This document shows, one piece after another, positions 40,205 through 49,794 of a stretch of 64,000 nt of DNA. The position numbers were made by a program, and so were the translations under genes. The stretch spans positions 5,050 to 69,049 of the forward strand of contig CALABZ010000090.1 of NCBI GenBank assembly GCA_937888615.1, read 5' to 3'. This DNA is from an uncultured Lentisphaeria bacterium (lineage in GTDB: Bacteria; Verrucomicrobiota; Lentisphaeria; Victivallales; Victivallaceae). The notes beneath the pieces were generated by a model. The model had not been told where the DNA came from and searched no databases. It worked only from the letters and a program-made list of their open reading frames with translations. Within the stretch, counting starts at the first letter, position 1, and each line of letters opens with the position of its first letter.

Positions 40205-41298
40205 GCAAAGCAGTGCGCATCGGGTTCATCGGGGCCGGAGATATGGCGGTGACCCACGCCGTGGAAATGGGCGGTTTGCCGGGCGAGTTTGAAATCATGG
40301 CCGCCGCGGATGTTTCGGAAGAACGGCTGTCGGCGTTTCGCGGACGCTTCGGCTCCGGCATCACCCCCTGTACCGACTACCGTAAATTGCTGGAACGTAA
40401 CGATCTGGACGCTGTAATCATTGCCTCACCGAATCACCTGCATCTGGAACACGCCTGTGCGGCCTTTACCGCCGGTCTGCATGTGCTTCTGCAGAAGCCG
40501 ATGGCATTGAACCTGGGCGACTGCGATACGATCACCGCCGCCGGAAAAGCCGCTGGAAAAACCCTCCAGGTAGGACTGGTATACCGGTATTCGGCGCTTT
40601 TCCGCATGATGGCAAAGATCATTCAGGAAGGACGGATCGGAGAACCGGCGATGGCGTGGTGCCATGAGTTCCGGGTACCGTTTCCGATCGGGCGAGGGCG
40701 CGAGTGGCGTTACCGTCAAGCCAAGTCCGGGGGCAGTCTGGTGGAAAAGGATTGCCATCATTTTGATCTGTTCAACTGGATGCTCGGAGCATTGCCGGTG
40801 CGGGTGCACGCCATCGGCGGCAATTTCGCGGTACGCGAAAACGGCGCAATCGAACCGGGAGTGCCCGGCGAACCGTATCGTTTCCCTGCGGGCGAAGTCA
40901 ACGACATCATCGACCATGCCTGGGTAAATATTGAATTCGAGGCCGGACGGAGTGCAAATCTGGGGCTGGCGCTTTTTTCGGGCAATCGCGACCTGCCGGT
41001 TGGAGTGCTGGGGACACACGGCTGGGTCGAGGCCAACGTCCAGCAGAAAAAATTGTTTCTGCATACCGGACACCCCGGACATGTCGAAGTCATCGAACCG
41101 GAAAAGGCGGCCCACGAACTGGCCGACAAGGGGCACTCCGGCGGAGCACGCGAACTGCTGGAGTTCGCAAGGTGTGTCCGTACCGGAGAAGCGCCGTTCT
41201 GCGACGGTCAAGTCGGGCGCGACAGCCTGCTGGCGGCGCTGATGGGTGAAATCAGCATTCGCGAACACCGGGTGGTGGAAGTCGGAGAATTGAAATAA
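40201..41298 (+). CDS. Gfo/Idh/MocA family oxidoreductase
   Basis: Product of 365 residues. The nucleotide-binding start is [20 protein letters not shown], and the family motif is [14 protein letters not shown]. The catalytic segment is [20 protein letters not shown], with the lysine of QKP and the histidines of HHFDLF. It is cytoplasmic, NAD(P)-linked, and likely acts on a sugar or sugar acid released by the neighbouring enzymes. It overlaps the GH36-like gene by one base. Confidence 0.92.
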   Translation: MSKAVRIGFIGAGDMAVTHAVEMGGLPGEFEIMAAADVSEERLSAFRGRFGSGITPCTDYRKLLERNDLDAVIIASPNHLHLEHACAAFTAGLHVLLQKPMALNLGDCDTITAAGKAAGKTLQVGLVYRYSALFRMMAKIIQEGRIGEPAMAWCHEFRVPFPIGRGREWRYRQAKSGGSLVEKDCHHFDLFNWMLGALPVRVHAIGGNFAVRENGAIEPGVPGEPYRFPAGEVNDIIDHAWVNIEFEAGRSANLGLALFSGNRDLPVGVLGTHGWVEANVQQKKLFLHTGHPGHVEVIEPEKAAHELADKGHSGGARELLEFARCVRTGEAPFCDGQVGRDSLLAALMGEISIREHRVVEVGELK

Positions 41299-42911
41299 TG
41301 ATGGAATTCCTTTGCAATGAGCTGGAATCCGAACAGGTCGTCCCGTCGATACAACACGGCGGCACGGTCAGGATTCATGCCCCCTGCGGACTTCGGATGT
41401 TGACAAACGGAAACAGTTGGGGCAGTTACAAATCCGGAATTTCCGCCACCCGGGAAGATGATGATTTCCCGGGCAATACGCGACAGACGGAAACTCCGCT
41501 GTTCAGCCTGTATTTCGGGGGCGGGCAAAGTATTCTGGTTGGATTTATGCCCGGCGACAAGCCCTCTTCCGTGCGCTGCGAGAACGGCGTGATCGAAGGG
41601 CGCGGAAGCACCGACTGCTGGATCGGAATAGGCAAGGCCGATGAACTGGCGTTGCGTTACGCGGAATTTCTGCCGCAGATGCCGACGCACCAAAGAAATA
41701 AGCCGGTGATCGGTTGGAACAGTTGGGATTATTATTTCAAAACGGTAACGGAAGAGGCGGTGGCGGAAAACATTCAAGCAATCATGGCCTCACCGGTACT
41801 GCGCGAAAAAGTCCGTTATATCATTATCGACGATGGTTGGCAACGAATTCATGGCGACTGGACGCCGAGCTCAAAATTTCACGGCGATCTGTCACGGGTG
41901 GTGAAACAAATCCGCGGCGCGGGTTTGGTGCCGGGAATTTGGACGGCTCCGTTTCTGGTGGAATATTTCAGCGCGCTGGCGCGCTGGCACTTCGACTGGC
42001 TGGGACGAAACGAGAAAGGTGAGCCGGATTTCGACGCAAAGGACGAATGGCGTGCAGTGCTGGACCCCACCCATCCGGAAGCAGCACAGTTCATTCATGA
42101 GATGTTCACAAATCTGCGCAAACAGGGGTTCGGGTATTTCAAAATCGATTTTGTCAGCCGCCTTTTGAAAGTTAAACGGTTTCATGACGGCTCCACTCCG
42201 CTGGCGGCGGTCCGGCGCGGGATGGAAATCATCCGCCGCGCGGTTGGAGAAAAGGCGGTGATCGCCGGTTGCGGAATGCCTCTTGAAAGCGGGTACGGGC
42301 TGGTGGATACCCAACGGGTCAGCGGCGATATCAGTACCTATTGGAGCACAATTCGGACAACGGCCAGAGATTGGGCGAACTCGTGGTGGCTGCATCGGAA
42401 ACAATGGCTGAACGATCCCGATTTCCTGATTGTCCGCAATCCGGCGACTACCGGAGAGAAGAATTATAACCCGTATTTCCCGGCGACGCCGTTCGAAGCG
42501 TTTTCTTCCCGCTCCGGCCCCCCGACCGTGTCACTGAGCGAAGCCGAGGTATGGGCCTCGATTGTATTGCTGAGCGGCGGCCCGGTTATTCTGGGCGACC
42601 GCATCGGCGGGCTCAATGCGAGCGGGCGGCGGATGATCGAAACCGTATTGGAACATGTATCCGTCAATACCGCGAAGCCCCTGGACTGGGGCGAAAGCTC
42701 ACTGCCCCGGCAATGGCTGCGCGACGACGGGGATTCCCGGCTGTTTGCCATATTCAACTGGGAAGATGCGCCAGCCATGATAAAACCGGCGCCGCCGTGT
42801 CCGTCCGGGCCAGGCTTGAATATCTGGAGCGGGGCCGAAGTAGAATTGAATCGCGGGATGGAGCTGGAATTGCCGCCACGCTCCGTACTGCTTGTAAAAA
42901 TCCGCAAATGA
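41298..42911 (+). CDS. GH36/GH-D clan alpha-galactosidase-like enzyme, cytoplasmic
   Basis: Product of 537 residues without a signal peptide. The barrel begins with KPVIGWNSWDYYFKTVTEE and VRYIIIDDGWQ, followed by GAGLVPGIWTAPF. The nucleophile is the aspartate in FGYFKIDFVSRLL and the acid/base aspartate in TQRVSGDISTYW, as in GH36 and GH27. A Greek-key C-terminal domain ends the protein (GMELELPPRSVLLVKI). It releases alpha-linked galactose or a related sugar from an imported oligosaccharide, though the exact linkage is unproved. ATG follows the oxidoreductase stop with TAATG. Confidence 0.88.
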   Translation: MMEFLCNELESEQVVPSIQHGGTVRIHAPCGLRMLTNGNSWGSYKSGISATREDDDFPGNTRQTETPLFSLYFGGGQSILVGFMPGDKPSSVRCENGVIEGRGSTDCWIGIGKADELALRYAEFLPQMPTHQRNKPVIGWNSWDYYFKTVTEEAVAENIQAIMASPVLREKVRYIIIDDGWQRIHGDWTPSSKFHGDLSRVVKQIRGAGLVPGIWTAPFLVEYFSALARWHFDWLGRNEKGEPDFDAKDEWRAVLDPTHPEAAQFIHEMFTNLRKQGFGYFKIDFVSRLLKVKRFHDGSTPLAAVRRGMEIIRRAVGEKAVIAGCGMPLESGYGLVDTQRVSGDISTYWSTIRTTARDWANSWWLHRKQWLNDPDFLIVRNPATTGEKNYNPYFPATPFEAFSSRSGPPTVSLSEAEVWASIVLLSGGPVILGDRIGGLNASGRRMIETVLEHVSVNTAKPLDWGESSLPRQWLRDDGDSRLFAIFNWEDAPAMIKPAPPCPSGPGLNIWSGAEVELNRGMELELPPRSVLLVKIRK

Positions 42912-42932
42912 ATTTTCAAAGGAGATCTTTTT

Positions 42933-44186
42933 ATGAATAACAAACAGGAATCGGATTTTAGCGCAAACATTTCCGGCGTGGAGAATCCTTTACGTTTCGG
43001 CATTATTGGCGCCGGAGCGCGCGGGGCCGGTTCGTTCGGCACCATGCTGAGAAAACACAACGGGGCGGTTCTGGCCGCGTTCTGTGACCCGAACCGCCTG
43101 AGGGCCGAGCGCGCCGCCGCCAGGCTGGAGGTGTCCGTGAATATTTATGACGACGTCCGGCAGATGATTGCATGCGAGAAACTTGATGCGGTCATCATCA
43201 CCACACCCGACTGTTTCCATGAGGAAAACGCATTAGCCGCACTTGAGTCGGGCGTTCACGTGCTGATCGACAAACCGCTCGCCACCACGGTTCACGGTTG
43301 CCGGAATATCATCGAAGCCGCAGAGAAGTCCGGCAAAATCGTGATGATCGGGTTTAATCTCCGCCATCATCCGGTACTGTGCAAATTAAAGGAAGTGATC
43401 GATTCCGGGGCGGCAGGGCGGATTTTCATGATCGAAAACCGTGAATTCTACAACGGCGGGCGCGGGTATATGGCGCGCTGGAACCGTTTTTACGGCCGGA
43501 GCGGCGGACTGTGGGTCCACAAGGGATGCCACGATTTCGATGTTTTTCAATGGCTCCTGGGTTTTCCGCGGCCGCTCCGGGTCGGGGCATTTGCCCAGGT
43601 CAGCGTACTGACCCCGGACAACCTTCCTTTTACGCTTCGCGACGGCGTCCGCCCGGGTCCCCGCTGCCATCAATGCCCCTATGTGGAGGATTGCCCCGAC
43701 TGCGTTGTGGTTCGGGATCTGAAGGGCGGTCCCTGGGACGATGACGCCGTGGCTTTCGACGGCATCGCCAAGGACGAATGCATCTACCTGTCGGACAAGG
43801 ACACCCATGACAACGGCATCGCCATCGTCGAATACGAAGGCGGCATCCGGGCATCGCACCTGGAATGCTTTATCACTCCGTTGAATGACCGCCAATATAC
43901 GGTCATCGGCACCCGGGGACAAATCGAAGCCAGTCTGGAACAACGGCAGATCATCATTCGTCCGCGTTGGGGCGGAGAGGTAATTACGCACCAGCTGCCG
44001 CCGAACCTGGGCGGACACGGCGGCGCGGACCCGAAACTGATGAAAACTTTCATCGAGGTACTGCGGGGCGCACAGCCGAACCATACCTTGCTTGAACACG
44101 GAATGCTGGCCACCGCGGTCGGACAAGCCGCCGAATTGTCATGGCGGGAACGGCGAATCGTTGAAGTGGAGGAACTTTTCCGGTAA
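42933..44186 (+). CDS. Gfo/Idh/MocA family oxidoreductase with cysteine-rich insert
   Basis: Product of 417 residues. The Rossmann start is RFGIIGAGARGAGSFGTML, followed by VLIDKPLATTVHGC and the segment GGLWVHKGCHDFDVFQWLLG. An insert with five cysteines (CHQCPYVEDCPDCVV) occurs at the same place as in the protein at 3146-4399, so these two belong to one subgroup. The substrate is unknown. A strong GGAG site lies before the start. It is the last gene of this operon. Confidence 0.9.
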   Translation: MNNKQESDFSANISGVENPLRFGIIGAGARGAGSFGTMLRKHNGAVLAAFCDPNRLRAERAAARLEVSVNIYDDVRQMIACEKLDAVIITTPDCFHEENALAALESGVHVLIDKPLATTVHGCRNIIEAAEKSGKIVMIGFNLRHHPVLCKLKEVIDSGAAGRIFMIENREFYNGGRGYMARWNRFYGRSGGLWVHKGCHDFDVFQWLLGFPRPLRVGAFAQVSVLTPDNLPFTLRDGVRPGPRCHQCPYVEDCPDCVVVRDLKGGPWDDDAVAFDGIAKDECIYLSDKDTHDNGIAIVEYEGGIRASHLECFITPLNDRQYTVIGTRGQIEASLEQRQIIIRPRWGGEVITHQLPPNLGGHGGADPKLMKTFIEVLRGAQPNHTLLEHGMLATAVGQAAELSWRERRIVEVEELFR

Positions 44187-44317
44187 ATGGATATGTCCGA
44201 GCACACCCCGTTGCCTCCCCGCATATACAAGCCGAAAGGCTTGTCCGGATGGGGATGCACAAAGCCGAACAATCCGGAAATTTCCCTTTTTCATCGGTGA
44301 TCAGTTTACAATTCTGG

Positions 44318-44366
44318 GTAAAAGAGGCTTTTTTGACGGTTCTCCGTTTTAAAAAGCCTCTTTTAC
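44318..44366. terminator. Perfect 16-bp inverted repeat, probable terminator
   Basis: GTAAAAGAGGCTTTTT (44318-44333) and AAAAAGCCTCTTTTAC (44351-44366) are perfectly complementary, and the loop holds a second small hairpin ACGG-TTCT-CCGT (44336-44347). It follows the oxidoreductase operon by about 130 bases and lies before the amidohydrolase gene. The AT-rich arms fit an intrinsic terminator working in both directions. Confidence 0.6.
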
Positions 44367-44438
44367 ATCGTATATTAGTTTCGGTTTGACAATTCCATGC
44401 CGGGGGAATCCCGTTGATAAAAAACAATCAGGTGAAGT

Positions 44439-45251
44439 ATGAAAATCGATTTTCATGTCCATTGCAACAGCGACGATCCCGTATTGCTGAAACAACTGGC
44501 GGCCTCCTGCGAGGCCAATGAAACCATGGCCGCCCTTGCCGGCGGACTGCGTTACGGCGCGGCCGACTACTGCCCGAATCCAACGGTGCTGGCAATCTGC
44601 CGCCAGTATCCGCAAACCTTCCTGCCGATGGCCCGCTTCGACCTATGGGAACGGGTCGACCCCAATGACGTCCGCCGTTTTGCGGAACAGGGCTACAAAG
44701 GGTTGAAATTCATCTATCCCTGGTATGAATATGACCATGACAGCTATATGCCGGTTTACGAAGCGGCAGCGGAAACCGGCCTTCCGGTACTGTTTCACAC
44801 CGGCAATTTCCGACCGTCGGAGGCGGATGCCCGCTGGAAACGCCCGGTACTGCGTAACATGGCGCCCGTCACGCTCGACCGGATTGCGCGTTCATTTCCC
44901 GGCCTGAAAATCGTCATGGCGCACCTCGGCACCTCCATGTGGCGACATGAGGCGGCGGAGTTGGTGAAACTCCATCCGAACCTTTATTTCGACCTGGCGG
45001 GATGCGGGTCCTGGCTCGGCCTTTCCGCCGAAGAACTCCAGATGCGGCTGCGCCCGGAACTGCCGCTGATCGACGGCACATTCTCGATGTTCCGCAAAAT
45101 GGTGCTGGGTTCCGACGCCTACGTCACCCACCCGCACCTGGTCGGCGAAGCCCAGACCGCTTATTCACTGCTGATCCGCAAGCTCGGCCTGCCGGATGAT
45201 GTGGCCAGAGGCATCCGTGGAGACACCGTCGCCGAATGGCTGTTTCCGTAA
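44439..45251 (+). CDS. Amidohydrolase-family metal-dependent hydrolase
   Basis: Product of 270 residues. The TIM barrel starts MKIDFHVHCNSDDP with the HxH metal ligands, followed by GYKGLKFIYPWYEYD with a lysine, PVLFHTGNF, LKIVMAHLGTS with histidine, and MVLGSDAYVTHP with the aspartate of the active site. This is the amidohydrolase-2 pattern of decarboxylases and lactonases. It is cytoplasmic. The substrate is unknown; a sugar lactone or an aromatic acid is possible. Confidence 0.88.
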   Translation: MKIDFHVHCNSDDPVLLKQLAASCEANETMAALAGGLRYGAADYCPNPTVLAICRQYPQTFLPMARFDLWERVDPNDVRRFAEQGYKGLKFIYPWYEYDHDSYMPVYEAAAETGLPVLFHTGNFRPSEADARWKRPVLRNMAPVTLDRIARSFPGLKIVMAHLGTSMWRHEAAELVKLHPNLYFDLAGCGSWLGLSAEELQMRLRPELPLIDGTFSMFRKMVLGSDAYVTHPHLVGEAQTAYSLLIRKLGLPDDVARGIRGDTVAEWLFP

Positions 45252-45261
45252 AACGGACAAA

Positions 45262-46053
45262 TCACAGTGATTCGGCGAACTGCCTGATGTCTTCGAACGC
45301 CTCGCGCTGCTGCCAACGGGTCAGGTCGTAGAGGAATCCGTGTTCCGTGCGCGGATATTCTTTCCATTTGGACGGAATACCGAGCGCGTTGTGTTTGCGG
45401 GCGAAATCCTGAGTCATAGTTCCGGGGAACATATGCTCGTTTTCCGCCTCCAGAAAGAACAACGGCGGATTTTTTTCACCAAGGTAAGTGACCGGGGATA
45501 AACGGCGGTAAACCTCCGAACCGGGCTCATAAGGCGTTCCCGCGATTTTCTGCATGCTACTCCAGATCGCCGGGAAAATATCCGTCCACGGCTCAAACGT
45601 GATCGGCGTCGCCTGAAGCGCCGCGCCGCGCGGGGCGACCCATTCCCCTTCAAAAGCGATGGCGTCGCCGCATTCCCCGGGAGCGGCCAACGTCAGCAAT
45701 GCCGCCAGGTGCGCCCCCGCCGAAGAGCCAACCACCATAATTTCAGCCGGACAATTGCGCTCGCGCAGTTTTTTCACGAACAGACTGTAAGCGCAACGGA
45801 GGTCGGAAACCTGTTCCGCCGCCGTTACGCCCGAGAGCCGATAGTCGGAACAGGCGCAGGCGAACCCATATTTGTTGTATTCCGTAATCAAACGGTGAAA
45901 AATCGTCCGCGATCCGGCACCCCAACCGCCTCCGTGAACAAAGAACAACGCGATCTTCCGGGTAATTTCAGCCGGGAAGAAAAAATCCGCCCCCCGCCCC
46001 GCGATTATCGGCTCATCAAGATAAACACTGCAAAATTCAATCATCATCGACAC
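45262..46053 (-). CDS. Alpha/beta hydrolase, carboxylesterase-like
   Basis: Product of 263 residues. The oxyanion motif is FFVHGGGWGAGSRT, the nucleophile elbow is VVGSSAGAHLAALL (GxSxG), and the histidine is in PRTEHGFLYD. These features are those of small acetyl-/feruloyl-esterase-like proteins (BD-FAE group). No signal peptide is seen, so it probably removes acyl groups inside the cell. It follows the AraC regulator on the same strand with a 147-base gap and converges on the amidohydrolase gene. Confidence 0.88.
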   Translation of the reverse strand: MSMMIEFCSVYLDEPIIAGRGADFFFPAEITRKIALFFVHGGGWGAGSRTIFHRLITEYNKYGFACACSDYRLSGVTAAEQVSDLRCAYSLFVKKLRERNCPAEIMVVGSSAGAHLAALLTLAAPGECGDAIAFEGEWVAPRGAALQATPITFEPWTDIFPAIWSSMQKIAGTPYEPGSEVYRRLSPVTYLGEKNPPLFFLEAENEHMFPGTMTQDFARKHNALGIPSKWKEYPRTEHGFLYDLTRWQQREAFEDIRQFAESL

Positions 46054-46200
46054 CTTATTTCAGATTGCCCGGAGCCTGTGCTTCCGGCGGAAAAATCCAT
46101 ATATAATCATTCAAATATCATATCACCACTCCGGCATTTTCGCAAGCCGCAAACCCCATGAAATCCGGAAGTTTCGGTTCTACTATCGTTTCCGTCTCGT

Positions 46201-47070
46201 TTATCGACCGGATTTTTCATAGCCGCCATCGGCCGAACGGGGCCTCCAGTTATTTCGATAACCCCCCGGGGCCATTCCCCAATATTGCTTGAAGCGGCGG
46301 GAAAAATAAAGTTGATCGGCAAAGCCAAGTTCCTCCGCAATTTCTTTGCAGCTTCCGGCATTCTGGCGCAGCATCCGGGCCGCCAGCATCATTTTCATCC
46401 GGTTGACGTAGTGTCCCGGCGTTTCGTGATAATACTCTTTGAAAAGGACCAGGAAGCGCGACACCGAAAGCGAAGCCTGCGCTGCAATTTCGGTGAGCTG
46501 CAGCGGAGTACGGATATTTTCCATCATAAATTTTTCCGCCTGGATGATATTAAGGGGAATCGTCTCCTGTTCCGGTTCGGCCAGGCGGCGGATCTGGGCA
46601 AAAATCAAATTCAGCATGGCGTCGATGATATAATCGATCTGCCTGCGGCCGGAACTGAGCTCGGCATAGAGTTGAGTGAAAAAATGATGAACAATCGCAT
46701 CGGCGTCAAGCTCCATCATCGTATTGCACGGGAAAGGATGCTGGCGAATCAGGGCCGCCGCCGCCGTCCCCCGGAACAAAATCCAGGAATGATCCCAATC
46801 TTGGTCCGGATGGCCGTAAGTACGCACGCTTTCCGCGGTAAAAAGCATACAGCCTTTGGCATATTCGCGCCACTTACCGTCAACGCCTTTTATCAGATTC
46901 GGCTGATGCATGACAATCAGCAAATATTCGGCCTGTTCCGGCAGGTAGTGGAAATAACGGGGCCTCATGTCCTCGTGAATTCCCATCGACAATATATGAC
47001 ACAAACCGGACTCCGGAGCATTATAAGGAGAATAAAATAGTTTTTTCGGACTCATAGTGATTTTATCCAT
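46201..47070 (-). CDS. AraC-family transcriptional regulator
   Basis: Product of 289 residues. The N-terminal 160 residues are a cupin-like sugar sensor. The C-terminal AraC domain has two helix-turn-helix units: LTEIAAQASLSVSRFLVLFKEY and GSCKEIAEELGFADQLYFSRRFKQ, ending with GMAPGGYRN. It lies divergent from the dehydrogenase-isomerase operon, the usual position of its target. The 145-base gap is very AT rich and carries the promoter at 47103-47130. Confidence 0.92.
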   Translation of the reverse strand: MDKITMSPKKLFYSPYNAPESGLCHILSMGIHEDMRPRYFHYLPEQAEYLLIVMHQPNLIKGVDGKWREYAKGCMLFTAESVRTYGHPDQDWDHSWILFRGTAAAALIRQHPFPCNTMMELDADAIVHHFFTQLYAELSSGRRQIDYIIDAMLNLIFAQIRRLAEPEQETIPLNIIQAEKFMMENIRTPLQLTEIAAQASLSVSRFLVLFKEYYHETPGHYVNRMKMMLAARMLRQNAGSCKEIAEELGFADQLYFSRRFKQYWGMAPGGYRNNWRPRSADGGYEKSGR

Positions 47071-47102
47071 ATATTCAGTAATAATATCATATACTTACTG
47101 TA

Positions 47103-47130
47103 TTGCAATAATCATAAAATACAATATAAT
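47103..47130 (+). promoter_or_regulatory. Promoter of the dehydrogenase-isomerase operon
   Basis: TTGCAA (47103-47108) and TATAAT (47125-47130) lie 16 bases apart in the divergent gap, 86 bases before the ATG at 47216. Regulation by the AraC protein is inferred. Confidence 0.5.
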
Positions 47131-47215
47131 TAATAATAGAAGCGAATTTTTATTGATAAATTTTGTTTTAAAGACAGCTCCACGGAGCGGCAATCATAAT
47201 TAAGGAATATATAAA

Positions 47216-48214
47216 ATGAATTGCGAAAAACGTTTTGTCTTCACCGGAAAATCCCAGGTCGAACTGGAAGAATTCAAACTCCCGGAGGTTAACGCGGGAG
47301 AGATCGCGGTAAAAATTGTGGCTACAATGGTGAGCTCGGGGACGGAGGGAATTGTATTCGAGCGCAAGTTCACCGCAGGAAACCACTGGGACTCCTGGGT
47401 GAAGTACCCGTTTTATCCCGGATATTCGGCGGTCGGATACGTCAGCGCGGTCGGCGACGGCGTCAGCATGTTCAAAGTCGGGGACCGGGTCGTGACTCGC
47501 GCCGGTCATGCCTCGGCGGCGGTGCTTCCCGAAACGCTTTGCTTCCCGATTCCGGACGAGATTTCGTTTGAAACGGCATTGTGGTTTGCGTTCGCCAAAA
47601 TTACGGCGATGGGGGCCCGGGTGGCACAATACCGTCTGGGGGACCGGGTGGCGGTCATCGGAGCCGGATTGATCGGACAGTTTTCCGCGCGCTGGGCTTA
47701 TGCGGCCGGGGCGGAAAAGGTGGCGGTCATTGATCCCGCGCTCTTCCGGTTGGACTTCCTGAAGAGCGCCGGAAACTTCCTGACGCTCGGACAGGCCCTG
47801 ACCCCGGAAACGCTCCCGGAACTGGAAAAACTCTTTGATGGCGAACAGCCCAACATCGTGGTCGAATCGACCGGCAATGCGAAAGTATTCCAGAATGCAC
47901 TCCGGGCGGTCGGCCGTTTCGGAAAACTGGTCCTGATGACCGACACCGGAACCCCGGAGGAACAGCGCCTTTGCGGGGAAATGATTACCAAGGGACTGCA
48001 CATTGTCGGCGCGCACGACCCGCATGAAACGACGGACTGGAACAGCCGGATCATTGCGAAATTGTTCTTCAGAATGTGCGCCGACGGCCGAATCAGGATC
48101 GGCGACATGGTCACTCACCGCTTCGATTGCGAAAATCCGGCGGAAATTTACCGGGTTTGTTGCGAAGAACGCGACAAAGTCATGGGCATGGTGGTACGCT
48201 GGAGTGTATATTGA
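47216..48214 (+). CDS. Medium-chain dehydrogenase/reductase-like protein
   Basis: Product of 332 residues. It has an alcohol-dehydrogenase-like N-terminal domain and a Rossmann domain with RVAVIGAGLIGQFSARWA. The usual catalytic zinc cysteine is replaced by serine in MVSSGTEG, and the structural zinc cysteines are absent, so this is the subgroup with an altered or missing zinc site. It may oxidise a sugar alcohol or a related compound. It is the first gene of the operon divergent from the AraC regulator. Confidence 0.85.
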   Translation: MNCEKRFVFTGKSQVELEEFKLPEVNAGEIAVKIVATMVSSGTEGIVFERKFTAGNHWDSWVKYPFYPGYSAVGYVSAVGDGVSMFKVGDRVVTRAGHASAAVLPETLCFPIPDEISFETALWFAFAKITAMGARVAQYRLGDRVAVIGAGLIGQFSARWAYAAGAEKVAVIDPALFRLDFLKSAGNFLTLGQALTPETLPELEKLFDGEQPNIVVESTGNAKVFQNALRAVGRFGKLVLMTDTGTPEEQRLCGEMITKGLHIVGAHDPHETTDWNSRIIAKLFFRMCADGRIRIGDMVTHRFDCENPAEIYRVCCEERDKVMGMVVRWSVY

Positions 48215-48270
48215 GCATAATCCAAGCAAATTGAAACAGTTACCTGGATTTCAGCAAGGAGAAAAGAAAA

Positions 48271-49062
48271 ATGAAATTCTGCGCGCATCTTGATATGTTC
48301 TTCCCCGAATTGCCGATGGCCGAACGGCTGAAGCGGTTTGCGGAATTGGGATTCGATTCGTTTGAACTGTGGTGCCATTGGGAATATGAGCTGGATAAAC
48401 TGGCTGCCGAATCCCGCCACCAACAGCTTCAGGTCGCAGCCCTGGCCACCGCATTCATACCGTTGACCGATAAAAACCGTCATGAAGAATACCTGAAAGG
48501 ATTGAAAGAATCAATCGCCGCATGCCGGATGCTGGATTGTCCGCTTATCATCAGCCAGGTGGGCAATCTTCAGTCTGATTCGCCACGGGAACATCAGACT
48601 CAATACATCATCAACGGCCTGCGCATGGCCGACCGGTTGTTGAAGGATACCGGCATCACGCTGGTGGTCGAACCGCTCAATGTGCTGGTGGATCACCCCG
48701 GCTATTTCCTGACCCGTTCCGACGATGCCGCGGCTATCGTTGAAGCAGTCGGGTCAGAACACGTCAAAATGCTTTTTGATGTTTACCACCAACAGATCAG
48801 CGAGGGGAACCTCATAAACAATATCCGGCGTTACCTGCCGCTGATCGGTCATTTCCATGTTGCCGACAATCCGGGGCGCAAACAGCCGGGTACCGGAGAG
48901 ATCAACTATGAAAACATCTTCAAAGCCATTGATGAAAGCGGTTTTTGCGGTCGCGCCGGGCTGGAATTTTCCCCGCAGGGCGACACCCGGACGGTACTTA
49001 GGGAGTTCCTCGCCCATTATGTGCAAAAACAGGAGGGAGCAAATGACCACGCCGCTTTGTAA
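48271..49062 (+). CDS. Sugar phosphate isomerase/epimerase, hydroxypyruvate isomerase-like
   Basis: Product of 263 residues with a TIM barrel. Metal ligands are in ITLVVEPLNV, MLFDVYHQQISEG and RAGLEFSPQG, and the segment HFHVADNPGRKQPGTGEINY is that of hydroxypyruvate isomerase (Hyi). The enzyme interconverts a ketose or aldose in the cytoplasm. It lies 56 bases after the dehydrogenase, with an AAGGAG site. Its end overlaps the start of the next, broken gene by 20 bases. Confidence 0.9.
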   Translation: MKFCAHLDMFFPELPMAERLKRFAELGFDSFELWCHWEYELDKLAAESRHQQLQVAALATAFIPLTDKNRHEEYLKGLKESIAACRMLDCPLIISQVGNLQSDSPREHQTQYIINGLRMADRLLKDTGITLVVEPLNVLVDHPGYFLTRSDDAAAIVEAVGSEHVKMLFDVYHQQISEGNLINNIRRYLPLIGHFHVADNPGRKQPGTGEINYENIFKAIDESGFCGRAGLEFSPQGDTRTVLREFLAHYVQKQEGANDHAAL

Positions 49063-49794
49063 TATCTTCAAAAAAACGCGATTACGCCTACGGCGATGTC
49101 TTCGTTCACCCGCCGCTGAATGAAACCGCCTTTCAGGACAACGGTCTCATCAAACCGGAAATTGATCCGGGCATCGCCGGAGTATGTAAAAACGAATCAA
49201 ACTGTACCGTATTCTTTCGGGATGGGACCTGGCTGACAACCTGGGGTCAGGGAGCAAATGAGCACAGCCTGGATGAAAAAATTGTTTTCGCCGTCAGTAA
49301 CGATCAGGGACGGACCTGGTCAGAGCCGAAAACCATTATTCGCTCGGACCCGACCCGGAAAGAACGCAACAGCTATGGCATTCCTTTTATCGTGCCGGAA
49401 ACGGACCGCCTGTATCTCTTTTTCTTCTCGGTATCGCGCGACGAATGGCCGTTAAAGGAGTCAGGGCTGTTGTTCTTCATGTATTCGGATGACCGCGGGG
49501 AAAGCTGGCCGGGGCGTTATTTTGTTGAACTCGACGAGCGCAATATTCAGGTTTGTCCCGGCAGGATTTACGGATGGGTCAACCATCCTCCGCAGGTCAT
49601 GCCGAACGGCGAAGTGTTTTTCTCGTTTTCATCGGAACGCGCCCGCCACCCCGAATATTGCAAAGGGTACGACTGGCGGCTCAATACGGCGGAAGTCAAC
49701 TGGGTCCATTGCTGCAATATCCTGACCGAACAAGACCCTCTGAAATTACGCTTCGAGCTTTATTCAAAAGGCGGTTACGGCTCTCCCGTCAGGG
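49043..49794 (+). pseudogene. Degraded sialidase/BNR-repeat protein
   Basis: An ATG at 49043 with a strong GGAGGG site opens MTTPLCNIFKK, then shifts frame. The run of seven A at 49070-49076 would give the next frame RDYAYGDVFVHPPL if it had six, so one A appears inserted. The second frame reads through two BNR-like segments (VFAVSNDQGRTWSEPK and MYSDDRGESWPG), with the sialidase-type sequence continuing to about 49790, after which a dehydrogenase-like sequence takes over. The remaining C-terminal half is missing. A functional version would be a cytoplasmic or exported sialidase-like hydrolase. I call it a pseudogene of the operon's third gene. Confidence 0.8.
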
